DNA of 64,000 nucleotides from Alphaproteobacteria bacterium AO1-B (lineage in GTDB: Bacteria; Pseudomonadota; Alphaproteobacteria; Rhizobiales; Stappiaceae), in the NCBI GenBank assembly GCA_001890945.1, contig MLAX01000005.1:124001-188000 (forward strand), in the 5' to 3' direction. The position numbers and the translations under genes are program-made. The first letter of the stretch is position 1; each line of letters starts with the position of its first letter. The notes below the pieces were generated by a model that made no database searches, was not told the DNA's origin, and saw nothing but the letters and a program-made list of their open reading frames with translations. Positions 55,330-63,181 of the stretch are shown here, piece after piece.

Positions 55330-56151
55330 TTAAACCATCGCCATGACCCGGCTCGGGCCGCCAGTGCCGCCGCGGTTTTTCGGGGCGCCGACAATGAGTG
55401 TTGCGCCGCTCGGCGGCAACGCATCAAGATTGGCGATGCATTCCAGGCCCCAGCGGCCGGATGGAAGCCAGGCGTAATGGACGGCAAAATCCTGCGAAAT
55501 TCCATGATCGAGTGACAGGCTGTCAACGGCAAGCCCGGCAACGTCGGCTTCTTCCATCAGCATCTGAACCGCTTCTATATGAAAGCCGGGAAAATGCATG
55601 ACACCATTGGCATCCGCATTGCGGAACATGTCTGAAGACGCATGTGCGCTCCAGCCAGAGTTCATCGCAACACACGCTCCGTTCGGAATGTCTCCATTTG
55701 CCGAAATCCACGCCTTGAGATCGTCCGGAGTGACTTGTGCGTCCGGGTTATCAGCGGCGCGCTTCTTGATGTCGATGATACAGAGTGGCGTAACCAGTTT
55801 GTCGACCGGTATTTCGGCAACGGATTGCCCATCTGCGGAAAAATGCAGCGGTGCGTCGAGATGTGTGCCCGAATGCTCATCGATTGAAAGGCTGTAGAGA
55901 TTGTACCCGTCCTTGGCGAAATCGAAGATTTTCTCTGCCCTGTATCCAGGCTCACCCCCAAATGTTGGAAAGTCTTCAGAGAGTTCGTGTGTGAGATCCA
56001 GGATTTGCGCTGGTGTCTGCGCCATTGCCGGAAGAGCGCCTGCAACAGTGGTCGCCGCCGCAACGCCGGCTCCGGCGGCTGCAGCCCTGAAAACATCGCG
56101 CCGTGACAGCATTTTGTCTTTCACCGACTTGATGATGCAAAGATCGCACAT
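55330..56151 (-). CDS. Tat-exported cyclase-family (kynurenine formamidase-like) hydrolase
   Basis: The protein (273 aa) starts with a twin-arginine signal peptide (SRRDVFRAAAAGAGVAAATT, cleavage near AMAQ) and is expected in the periplasm. The metal-binding motif of the cyclase/formamidase fold is DEHSGTHLDAPLHF, with LSLDHGIS and a further His downstream. Many relatives hydrolyse N-formylkynurenine or other amides; the substrate is unknown. The start at 56151 leaves residues MCDLCIIK before the signal; ATG 56112 (MLSRRD) is an alternative. Confidence 0.85.
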   Translation of the reverse strand: MCDLCIIKSVKDKMLSRRDVFRAAAAGAGVAAATTVAGALPAMAQTPAQILDLTHELSEDFPTFGGEPGYRAEKIFDFAKDGYNLYSLSIDEHSGTHLDAPLHFSADGQSVAEIPVDKLVTPLCIIDIKKRAADNPDAQVTPDDLKAWISANGDIPNGACVAMNSGWSAHASSDMFRNADANGVMHFPGFHIEAVQMLMEEADVAGLAVDSLSLDHGISQDFAVHYAWLPSGRWGLECIANLDALPPSGATLIVGAPKNRGGTGGPSRVMAMV

Positions 56152-56283
56152 GGCTTCGTTCTCCGGTTCCGTGTTGGCTTCCTAATCAGTGTGCGAGGGT
56201 CCAAGCTTTTCGGCAAGTGGCAAGTCCGATAGGCACCAACTGGCAGTGCGCATGGCCATTCGAACACGCGTCTTGTTCTCTCT

Positions 56284-56316
56284 TATAAATTGCAATACCG
56301 TCATATTAAATTTATA
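56284..56316. promoter_or_regulatory. AT-rich inverted repeat before comM
   Basis: TATAAATT (56284-56291) and AATTTATA (56309-56316) are a perfect inverted repeat 17 bases apart. The second arm ends just before the AGGAG of comM. It may be an operator or a leader structure that hides the ribosome site; AT composition makes a chance match possible. Confidence 0.35.
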
Positions 56317-56326
56317 GGAGAGTTTG

Positions 56327-57853
56327 ATGGTCAGCCGGGTGACCACGGTGGCCTTCCAAGGCATAGAGGCGGTTCCGGTCGACGTGCAGGTGCATGTCGG
56401 CCCGGGCATGGTCGCCTTTACCATCGTGGGCTTGCCGGACAAGGCGGTGGCAGAAAGCCGGGAGCGGGTCCGTGCGGCTCTGTCCGCCTCAGGTCTCGCG
56501 CTTCCGGCCAAGCGTGTCACGGTCAATCTGGCGCCCGCGGACCTACCGAAAGAAGGATCCCATTACGATCTCCCGATCGCGCTCGGGGTGATGGCAGCCA
56601 TAGGCGCAATTCCGGCAGAGTTCTTGGAAAACTACGTCATTCTGGGCGAATTGGCGCTGGATGGGACCCTGGCTCCCGTCGCTGGAGTTCTGCCAGCCGC
56701 CATGGGCGCAAACGCATTGGAAAAGGGGCTGATCTGTCCGTTTGAATGCGGCGGAGAAGCCGCCTGGGCGGACGGGGAGATGGATATTCTGGCGCCGCGG
56801 TCCTTGATCCAGCTCGCCAATCATTTCAAGGGAACGCAGGTCCTCTCCAGGCCCGCAGCCAAACTCCGGGGCGATCCGCAAGGCATACCGGATCTTGCAG
56901 ATGTCAAGGGTCAGGAAAGCGCCAAGCGTGCTTTGGAGATCGCGGCGGCCGGTGGACATAACTTGCTGATGGTCGGACCACCGGGATCCGGCAAGTCCAT
57001 GCTGGCCAGCCGTTTGCCTTCCATTTTGCCGCCACTCACCCCGCGCGAACTTCTTGAAGTCTCCATGATTGCCTCGCTTGCAGGGGAACTTGCGGATGGC
57101 AAACTGTCCGACCGCCGACCGTTTCGCGCACCGCACCACTCCGCTTCCATGGCAGCGCTTGTGGGCGGTGGTTTGCGGGCCAAACCCGGTGAAGTCTCGC
57201 TGGCTCACAACGGGGTCCTGTTCCTGGACGAGCTTCCTGAGTTCAATCCGCAGGTACTCGACAGTCTGCGCCAGCCGCTGGAAACAGGCGAGGCGATCAT
57301 TGCCCGGGCGAACCACCGGGTGACTTACCCGGCGCGCATTCAGATGGTGGCGGCGATGAATCCCTGCCGGTGCGGCCATGCCGGGGAACCGGGGCACCAA
57401 TGTCGGCGCGGAGAGCGGTGTGTAACCGAATACCAAGCAAGAATTTCGGGGCCGTTTCTGGACCGCATTGATCTGAGGATTGAGGTCCCCGCGGTCACAG
57501 CTGCCGATCTGATCGGCCCGGCAGAGAGTGAACCATCTTCGGAGGTCGCGAAGCGCGTTCTGGCGGCCCGCAAACTTCAGGAACAGCGTTTTTTTGATCT
57601 CGGGGTTGCGGCGCGGACCAACGCGCAAGCCCCGGCCTCCGTTGTTGAAAAAATGGCGCAACCGGATGACAAGGGTCTGGCCTTCTTGCGGGAAGCTGCC
57701 GAAACACTGCAGCTATCGGCGCGGGGCTATCACCGGGTACTGAAACTTGCCCGGACCCTTGCCGATCTGGACGGTCTTGAGACGGTTGCCCGCATCCACC
57801 TTGCAGAAGCGCTCAGTTATCGCGGTCAGGATCTGTCACGCCGCGCAGCGTAA
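56327..57853 (+). CDS. comM: YifB/ComM-family Mg-chelatase-like AAA+ ATPase
   Basis: The protein (508 aa) is a ring helicase-like ATPase whose Vibrio homologue ComM promotes branch migration during natural transformation. It has a ChlI domain at the N-terminus (FQGIEAVPVDVQVHVGPGMV, VVN-like LAPADLPKEGSHYDLPIAL), then an AAA+ core. Walker A is GPPGSGKSMLASRLPSILPP and Walker B is VLFLDELPEF. Four cysteines (RCGHAGEPGHQCRRGERC) form a probable zinc finger. AGGAG precedes the ATG at 56327. No other competence gene is visible here. Confidence 0.92.
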   Translation: MVSRVTTVAFQGIEAVPVDVQVHVGPGMVAFTIVGLPDKAVAESRERVRAALSASGLALPAKRVTVNLAPADLPKEGSHYDLPIALGVMAAIGAIPAEFLENYVILGELALDGTLAPVAGVLPAAMGANALEKGLICPFECGGEAAWADGEMDILAPRSLIQLANHFKGTQVLSRPAAKLRGDPQGIPDLADVKGQESAKRALEIAAAGGHNLLMVGPPGSGKSMLASRLPSILPPLTPRELLEVSMIASLAGELADGKLSDRRPFRAPHHSASMAALVGGGLRAKPGEVSLAHNGVLFLDELPEFNPQVLDSLRQPLETGEAIIARANHRVTYPARIQMVAAMNPCRCGHAGEPGHQCRRGERCVTEYQARISGPFLDRIDLRIEVPAVTAADLIGPAESEPSSEVAKRVLAARKLQEQRFFDLGVAARTNAQAPASVVEKMAQPDDKGLAFLREAAETLQLSARGYHRVLKLARTLADLDGLETVARIHLAEALSYRGQDLSRRAA

Positions 57854-57932
57854 CCGAACCGGCTCACTTTCCTTGTATTCGTCCGGACGCCGTCCCATGT
57901 CATGTCTTGCACTCAAATCTGGAGGATGACGC

Positions 57933-58250
57933 ATGCTGGTGACGACAACGCCGACCATTCAGGGCAAGGATCTCGATTACAAGGGCCTGGTGACCGGCGA
58001 GGCCATCCTCGGCGCGAACTTGTTCAAGGACATTTTCGCCGGTATTCGTGACATCGTCGGTGGCCGGTCTGCAGCCTATGAAGAAGAGCTTGCCAAGGCC
58101 CGTCAGATTGCAGTTGAAGAGATGTGCCAACAGGCACAACGGCTTGGTGGCAACGCGGTGATTGGCGTTGATATCGATTATGAAACTGTGGGCCAAAACG
58201 GTTCCATGCTGATGGTGAGTGCGACCGGTACCGCTGTCACAATGCGCTGA
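57933..58250 (+). CDS. YbjQ/UPF0145 family protein
   Basis: The protein (105 aa) matches the YbjQ (UPF0145) family, sometimes annotated as heavy-metal-binding domain. It shows the start [38 protein letters not shown] and [16 protein letters not shown]. Function is not established. GGAGGA lies before the ATG. The last base overlaps the start of the acetyltransferase gene (TGATG), so the two are coupled. Confidence 0.9.
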   Translation: MLVTTTPTIQGKDLDYKGLVTGEAILGANLFKDIFAGIRDIVGGRSAAYEEELAKARQIAVEEMCQQAQRLGGNAVIGVDIDYETVGQNGSMLMVSATGTAVTMR

Positions 58251-58861
58251 TGGCGGACCCCGTAGATCAACAGTTTCAGATTGTGTCCGGCTTTCCCGAA
58301 GATCAACGGGAGACGGCCGCTACCTTGTTCTGGCAGGCGTTTTCCGGAAAGCTCGGCAAGATCCTGGCCCCGGATGACAAGGCACTCTCGTTGATTGCCC
58401 ATCTCCTTGATCCTGACTTTGCAATCAGTGCGCTGGATGAAGACGGCGGGCTTATCGGAATGGCCGGGTTCAAAACCAAGGAGGGCGGGCTGGTTGCTGG
58501 CAGCCTATCCGACATGACGGCCGTCTATGGTCTGTTTGGAGGGTTGTGGCGCGGGATTGTGCTGGAACTCCTGGAAAGAGATCCAGAGCCCGGACTTTTA
58601 TTGATGGACGGGATTTTTGTGGGTGCTGAAGCACGTGGTCTTGGTGTCGGTACGGCCCTTTTGAATGCAATCTGCTCGGCTGCCGTTGCGCGCGGCTGCT
58701 CCAGGGTCCGGCTCGATGTGATCGACACCAACCCACGTGCAAGGGCGCTTTATGAGCGGTCCGGGTTTGTGCCGGCAGGCACTGAGGAAACAGGACCGTT
58801 CAAATATATTTTCGGTTTTTCGTCTGCGACGCGCATGGAAAAGCCGTTGCAAGCTGCTTGA
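58250..58861 (+). CDS. GNAT-family N-acetyltransferase
   Basis: The protein (203 aa) contains a GNAT core: LMDGIFVGAEARGLGVGTALL (acetyl-CoA binding), then VRLDVIDTNPRARALYERSG and FVPAGTEETG. The N-terminal 90 residues form an extra helical part. The substrate is unknown. The start ATG overlaps the TGA of the YbjQ gene by one base, indicating translational coupling. It is followed by agmatinase at 55 bp. Confidence 0.9.
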   Translation: MADPVDQQFQIVSGFPEDQRETAATLFWQAFSGKLGKILAPDDKALSLIAHLLDPDFAISALDEDGGLIGMAGFKTKEGGLVAGSLSDMTAVYGLFGGLWRGIVLELLERDPEPGLLLMDGIFVGAEARGLGVGTALLNAICSAAVARGCSRVRLDVIDTNPRARALYERSGFVPAGTEETGPFKYIFGFSSATRMEKPLQAA

Positions 58862-58916
58862 CGCCGCCAGATCCGCACGGGAAGCTCTGAATTGAAAGAC
58901 CAACCCGGAGCGTTTC

Positions 58917-59879
58917 ATGACATCTCACGGATATGAAAGCGGGCGGCTCAACCTGCCCTTTGTCGGAATTTGCACATTTGGAAAGTATCCGTACCAACCG
59001 GACTGGGATGCCATTGACGCTGACGTTGCTGTTCTTGGCGCGCCGTTTGATTTCGGAACCCAATGGCGCTCTGGTGCGCGTATGGGACCAAGGGCGATCC
59101 GGGAGGCGTCAACGTTGTTCTCCTTTGGCCACGCCGGGGCCTATGATTTCGAAGATGACATCACCTACCTGCCCGCGGAAACCACGCGGATTGTTGACAT
59201 TGGTGATGCGGATATCGTTCACACCGACACGATCGAGAGCCACAAACGCATCGAGTTTGGCGTTCGCAAAATACTTGAGGCCGGGGCCTTACCTGTCGTG
59301 TTAGGGGGAGATCATTCGATCAACATCCCTTGCATCAATGCTTTTGATGGCGAAGAGCCAATCCATGTGGTGCAGATTGATGCCCACCTTGATTTTGTCG
59401 ATGAGCGTCACGGGGTACGTTATGGGCACGGTAATCCCATGCGCCGGGCTGCTGAAAAACCTTGTGTGACGGGGCTTAGCCAAATCGGTATCCGCAATGT
59501 TTCGTCAACGGCCCGGGACGGTTATGAGGCCGCACGCCAGATGGGCTCGGACATTGTATCGGTCCGTCAGGCACGGAAACTCGGCACAGACGCGCTTCTT
59601 GCCAAGATCCCGAAAGGCAAACGCTACTATCTGACGCTCGACATCGACGCTTTTGATCCATCCATTGCGCCGGGCACGGGCACGCCGAGCCACGGTGGGT
59701 TTCTGTACTACGAAGTCCTGGAACTGATCGATGGGCTGTCGCAGCAGGGAGACATTGTCGGAATGGATTTGGTCGAAGTTGCTCCGGACTATGATCCCGC
59801 TGGTGTTACCGGCGTACTGGCGGCTCAAATCCTGATGAACACCATTGGCCGGGTCCTGCACCACCGACCCAAATCATGA
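58917..59879 (+). CDS. speB: Agmatinase (ureohydrolase family)
   Basis: The protein (320 aa) is a manganese ureohydrolase of the arginase/agmatinase family; agmatinase gives putrescine and urea. Metal ligands are in VVLGGDHSIN, VQIDAHLDFVDE and LTLDIDAFDPSIAPGTGTP. The N-terminal GAPFDFGTQWRSGARMGPRAIREAS segment matches agmatinase more than arginase, but guanidinobutyrase is possible. GGAG precedes the ATG. A LacI-like ligand-binding gene lies downstream on the same strand. Confidence 0.88.
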   Translation: MTSHGYESGRLNLPFVGICTFGKYPYQPDWDAIDADVAVLGAPFDFGTQWRSGARMGPRAIREASTLFSFGHAGAYDFEDDITYLPAETTRIVDIGDADIVHTDTIESHKRIEFGVRKILEAGALPVVLGGDHSINIPCINAFDGEEPIHVVQIDAHLDFVDERHGVRYGHGNPMRRAAEKPCVTGLSQIGIRNVSSTARDGYEAARQMGSDIVSVRQARKLGTDALLAKIPKGKRYYLTLDIDAFDPSIAPGTGTPSHGGFLYYEVLELIDGLSQQGDIVGMDLVEVAPDYDPAGVTGVLAAQILMNTIGRVLHHRPKS

Positions 59880-60072
59880 GAGAAATCAATGCAGCCTGAA
59901 ATAGACCTTTAAGCCATTCAACTACACACGCGTGCGCTAACTTTGTGAAACTTGCTTAGCGTCGTAGTTGGACACAGTGCTGTTTGGTCACACTATTCGG
60001 ATTTCCTTGATTATCCGACAGAGAGGTGCTTCAAAAACGTAGAAGAGCATTGATGATCCGGAGAAATCATCC

Positions 60073-60933
60073 ATGAGTGATATGGCAGCTCAAGCACAGC
60101 AGAGCGCCAGAAGTATGGTCATTGGCTTGATCGTACCGGACATCACCAATCCGTTTTTTGCTCAATTGGCAAAAAGCATTGAGATGGAAGTCGCGTCGCG
60201 GGGCGGCATGGTGATGCTTGCCAATTCCCACGACGATCCAGGTATTGAGCTCAAACAGGTTCGGGCCATGCACGATTGGCCGGTCACGGGGGTCATCGTG
60301 GTGGCTGGTTCAGATGCCAGCCGGTCCTATTCCGCGGAGCTGCCGATCATTTCTCTTGATCGCCGTTACGGCACATATTCCTTGGTAGCGACCGATCAGC
60401 GGGATGGCGCGCGCAAGGTCGTCGATCACCTGCATGGTCTTGGTCACCGGATCATTGCCTATATAGCCGGGCCGGAAAATCTGGAGGTCGCCCGCGAGCG
60501 ACGCGACGGGTTCATTGAGCGGGTCAATGAGCTTTCCACGCCCGACGATGAAATCGATCTGACGGTTCATACAGGTGAATTTGATTTTGCATCCGGCGAG
60601 GCTGTTGCCCGAAACATTCTTTTGCAGCTGCGCAGGGGCTTTCGTATCACCGCCATAGCAACGGCAAGCGACCAGCAGGCAATCGGCGTTTTGCGGTGCG
60701 CGCGTGACCTTGGTGTACACGTTCCGCAGGATGTCTCCGTGATTGGCTTCGACGACATCACCTTGGCATCTCTCGTTGTCCCACGGCTCACGACCCTGCG
60801 TCAGCCGATCGAGGACATTGCTTCGGTTGCCGTTGATCGCATTATCGCCAAGATAGACGCCCCCTCGGATCATGCCATCCGGGGCTCGCTGATTGTCCGC
60901 GAATCCACCGCGCCGGCCAGCCGCTGGGATTAA
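60073..60933 (+). CDS. LacI-type ligand-binding protein lacking the DNA-binding domain
   Basis: The protein (286 aa) is the core of a LacI/GalR regulator: SMVIGLIVPDITNPFFAQLA at residues 14-33, GVIVVAGSDAS, RDGFIERVNELS, TASDQQAIGVLRCARDLG, VIGFDDITLASLVVP and RLTTLRQPIED. The N-terminal helix-turn-helix and hinge are missing, only about 13 residues precede the ligand domain, and I found none in the 193 bp upstream. There is no signal peptide, so it is not a periplasmic binding protein either. GGAG precedes the ATG, consistent with a translated product. It may be a remnant regulator or a cytoplasmic sensor. Confidence 0.72.
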   Translation: MSDMAAQAQQSARSMVIGLIVPDITNPFFAQLAKSIEMEVASRGGMVMLANSHDDPGIELKQVRAMHDWPVTGVIVVAGSDASRSYSAELPIISLDRRYGTYSLVATDQRDGARKVVDHLHGLGHRIIAYIAGPENLEVARERRDGFIERVNELSTPDDEIDLTVHTGEFDFASGEAVARNILLQLRRGFRITAIATASDQQAIGVLRCARDLGVHVPQDVSVIGFDDITLASLVVPRLTTLRQPIEDIASVAVDRIIAKIDAPSDHAIRGSLIVRESTAPASRWD

Positions 60934-61040
60934 AGCCGCCTCGCTGGGTGTGCTGTTGAGATGACCTCACAGGAATGTGGATTGAACGTTAGCGGTAGGC
61001 CAAACATCTCCTACTGGAGGAGACACTTGGGAGATACAGC

Positions 61041-61475
61041 ATGATGAACCGGCGTATTGTACTTGGCCTCGCAGCAGCCAGTGTTGCGGCGATCGCGCTT
61101 CCTTCCGCCCCGGCTTTTGCAAAAGATCCGTTGGCCCTCACCGGTTATGATCCGGTATCCTATTTTTCCGGTCGTGCCCCAGAAAAGGGGTCTTCACAAT
61201 TCACTGCAAAACATCGCGGCAAGACGTATCAGTTTTCCAGCGCTCAAAACCGGGATGCGTTTGCAGCCAATCCCAGCCGTTTCGCCCCGCAATATGATGG
61301 TTATTGCGCTTATGGTGTTGCCCGCGGCTATAAGGTGGGCGTCGACCCGCTGGCCTACAAGGTCGTCGATGGAAAGCTTTACGTGAACTACTCGCGCTCT
61401 GTGCAGCGAACCTGGAGCCGCGACGTGCCCGGATTTATTTCCAAGGCCGATCAGAACTGGCCGAGCCTGAATTGA
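61041..61475 (+). CDS. Exported YHS-domain protein
   Basis: The protein (144 aa) has a signal peptide (MMNRRIVLGLAAASVAAIAL, cleavage near AFAKDP). A YHS domain follows, with LTGYDPVSYFSG, YQFSSAQNRDAFAANPSRFA and YDGYCAYGVARGYKVGVDP. YHS domains occur in metal-handling and heme-related proteins; this single-domain exported type has no known function. The start is preceded by GGGAGA. It stands alone between the LacI-like and TPR genes. Confidence 0.88.
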   Translation: MMNRRIVLGLAAASVAAIALPSAPAFAKDPLALTGYDPVSYFSGRAPEKGSSQFTAKHRGKTYQFSSAQNRDAFAANPSRFAPQYDGYCAYGVARGYKVGVDPLAYKVVDGKLYVNYSRSVQRTWSRDVPGFISKADQNWPSLN

Positions 61476-61579
61476 AAAGGCGTCGTCCGGTCGGACTGAT
61501 CGCGGAGAGTTGCCAAAGGAGACTGCAGCGGTACCTATGATTTGGTGACAAATTAGGTGCAGATGACGAGGGGCTTTTG

Positions 61580-62128
61580 ATGAAAACGCGCGGAGCGTCT
61601 TTGGCTGTTTTGTTTGTGCTGGGATTGAACGGCGCAGCTTTCGCTGTGCCCTCCGACACTAAGGACCTGCCACCCAAGCCGACACAGACATCGACCGAAT
61701 GTCCGGACGGGAAAGCCTGGGACAAAGAGAGCAACCGCTGCATTGATATCAAATCGGACCTCTTTGACGACGATGACCGGTTTCTGGCCGCGCGTGAACT
61801 CGCCTATGCAGGACGCCTAACGGCGTCTGCGCAGGCGTTGGATGCAATCGGGGAGCAAGACAGCCCCCGTGTTCTCACCTATCGGGGATTTCTTGCGCGG
61901 AAGGCCGGGGATTGGCCGCAAGCTGAGAAGTATTATCTCGCAGCGCTCGCGGCGGATCCGGACAGCCTGATGACGCGGTCTTACATGGGGATGGGGTTGT
62001 TTGAGCGCGGCGACAAAGCCGGAGCGGTCGACCAACTCCGCGAGATCCGGGCACGTGGGGGTCGAGGCGGATGGCCAGAAAGAGCATTGCTCATGGCGAT
62101 GCGGGCTGGCGGTAACACCAGCTATTGA
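61580..62128 (+). CDS. Exported TPR-containing protein
   Basis: The protein (182 aa) has a signal peptide (SLAVLFVLGLNGAAFAVPS), a short Cys-containing region (CPDGKAWDKESNRC) and then helical repeats of TPR type. The last repeat is PDSLMTRSYMGMGLFERGDK. It ends in a Gly/Arg-rich tail. The function is unknown; TPRs are protein-binding repeats. The ATG follows GAGGGG. It is convergent with the LysR-type gene. Confidence 0.78.
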   Translation: MKTRGASLAVLFVLGLNGAAFAVPSDTKDLPPKPTQTSTECPDGKAWDKESNRCIDIKSDLFDDDDRFLAARELAYAGRLTASAQALDAIGEQDSPRVLTYRGFLARKAGDWPQAEKYYLAALAADPDSLMTRSYMGMGLFERGDKAGAVDQLREIRARGGRGGWPERALLMAMRAGGNTSY

Positions 62129-62162
62129 GGTTCCGCGAGTTTTCTCAATTGCCGAGGAGGAC

Positions 62163-63071
62163 TTAAGGCTTCAGCCAAGGCGGCGCCTTGCCGATTTTCT
62201 CAAGCAGAAAATCAATGAAAACACGCACTTTTGCGGTCAAGACATTTGATTTCGGGTAAATCAGCCAAAGCATCGAGGGATCATCGACGATATGGTTCGG
62301 CAGTACCCGAATGAGTGTTCCCGTTCTCAGCTCCTGATGCACACTCCAGAGAGAATTGGCCGAAATACCGGCTCCGGCCAGAGTGGCGAGCTTTTGAGAG
62401 AGACCGTTGTCCATCGTTAAACGGGCGTTGGGACCCCGGGTATCGAACACGCCTTCCGGACCTGTTGGGCTCATCAGAGGTTTCACTGCGCGGGCCGCAA
62501 AACCGATCAGTTGGTGTTGCTGAAGCTCATCAGGCGCCGTGGGCACACCGTGCGATGCAAGATATCCCGGTGAGGCGCACAGAATACGTGTGTCATCCGC
62601 GAGCTTCCGGCCCTTCAGGCTGGTGTCTTCCATCGCCGAGTTTCGGAGTGCAAGATCGAAACTCCCGTCAATCAAATCATATTTGACGTCCGATAATCGC
62701 AGATCGAGACGGATGCCGGGATGCCTTTCCATGAACTCTGGCAACAGCGGAACGATGTAAAGCTGGGCAAAGGTGCTCGGCGCGGTGAAACGCAAGGTTC
62801 CGGTTGCCTCCGGCTTGCCATGCCCGAGTGCGGCGCGTGCCGCGTCTTCCTGCGCTAAAATTTCCCGGGCATAGGGAAGAAACTCCGCACCTTCTTGCGA
62901 TAGCGAGACTTTGCGCGTGGAGCGGTGCAGGAGATCCGAACCGAGAGAGCGTTCCAGTTTGGCAAGCCGCGCACTTGCAATGGACGGGGCAAGCCCCAAC
63001 GCCTTGCCGGCTGCACTGATGTTGCTTTTTTCGGCGGCCAAAACGAACAGGCGCAGGCATTCGGTGTCCAT
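62163..63071 (-). CDS. LysR-family transcriptional regulator
   Basis: The protein (302 aa) has the N-terminal LysR winged helix-turn-helix (residues 1-60: LFVLAAEKSNISAAGKALGL, then RLAKLERSLGSDLLHRSTRK). The PBP2-type effector domain follows, with GTLRFTAPSTFAQLYIVPLL and RLDLRLSDVKYDLIDGSFDL. It is divergent from the LLM-class oxidoreductase gene with 110 bp between, the usual arrangement for a LysR regulator and its target. The intergenic region contains a possible AGATAT/ATATCT repeat (63106-63111 and 63137-63142). Confidence 0.92.
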   Translation of the reverse strand: MDTECLRLFVLAAEKSNISAAGKALGLAPSIASARLAKLERSLGSDLLHRSTRKVSLSQEGAEFLPYAREILAQEDAARAALGHGKPEATGTLRFTAPSTFAQLYIVPLLPEFMERHPGIRLDLRLSDVKYDLIDGSFDLALRNSAMEDTSLKGRKLADDTRILCASPGYLASHGVPTAPDELQQHQLIGFAARAVKPLMSPTGPEGVFDTRGPNARLTMDNGLSQKLATLAGAGISANSLWSVHQELRTGTLIRVLPNHIVDDPSMLWLIYPKSNVLTAKVRVFIDFLLEKIGKAPPWLKP

Positions 63072-63181
63072 TCAATTATCCCGAAATTCAGAATAGTGAA
63101 GTCTCAGATATGCTATTTATGGAGAGAATAAAAGAAATATCTTTAATATGAACAAGCACTCCATGGATGAGGATCCACGTC

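Noticed and set aside
59943..60054. A stretch before the LacI-type gene whose translation in another frame (VVVGHSAVWSHYSDF...NVEEH) faintly recalls a LacI HTH.
   Set aside because: The helix spacing is off by one residue at two places and key residues are absent, so chance is more likely. Comparison with orthologues would settle it.
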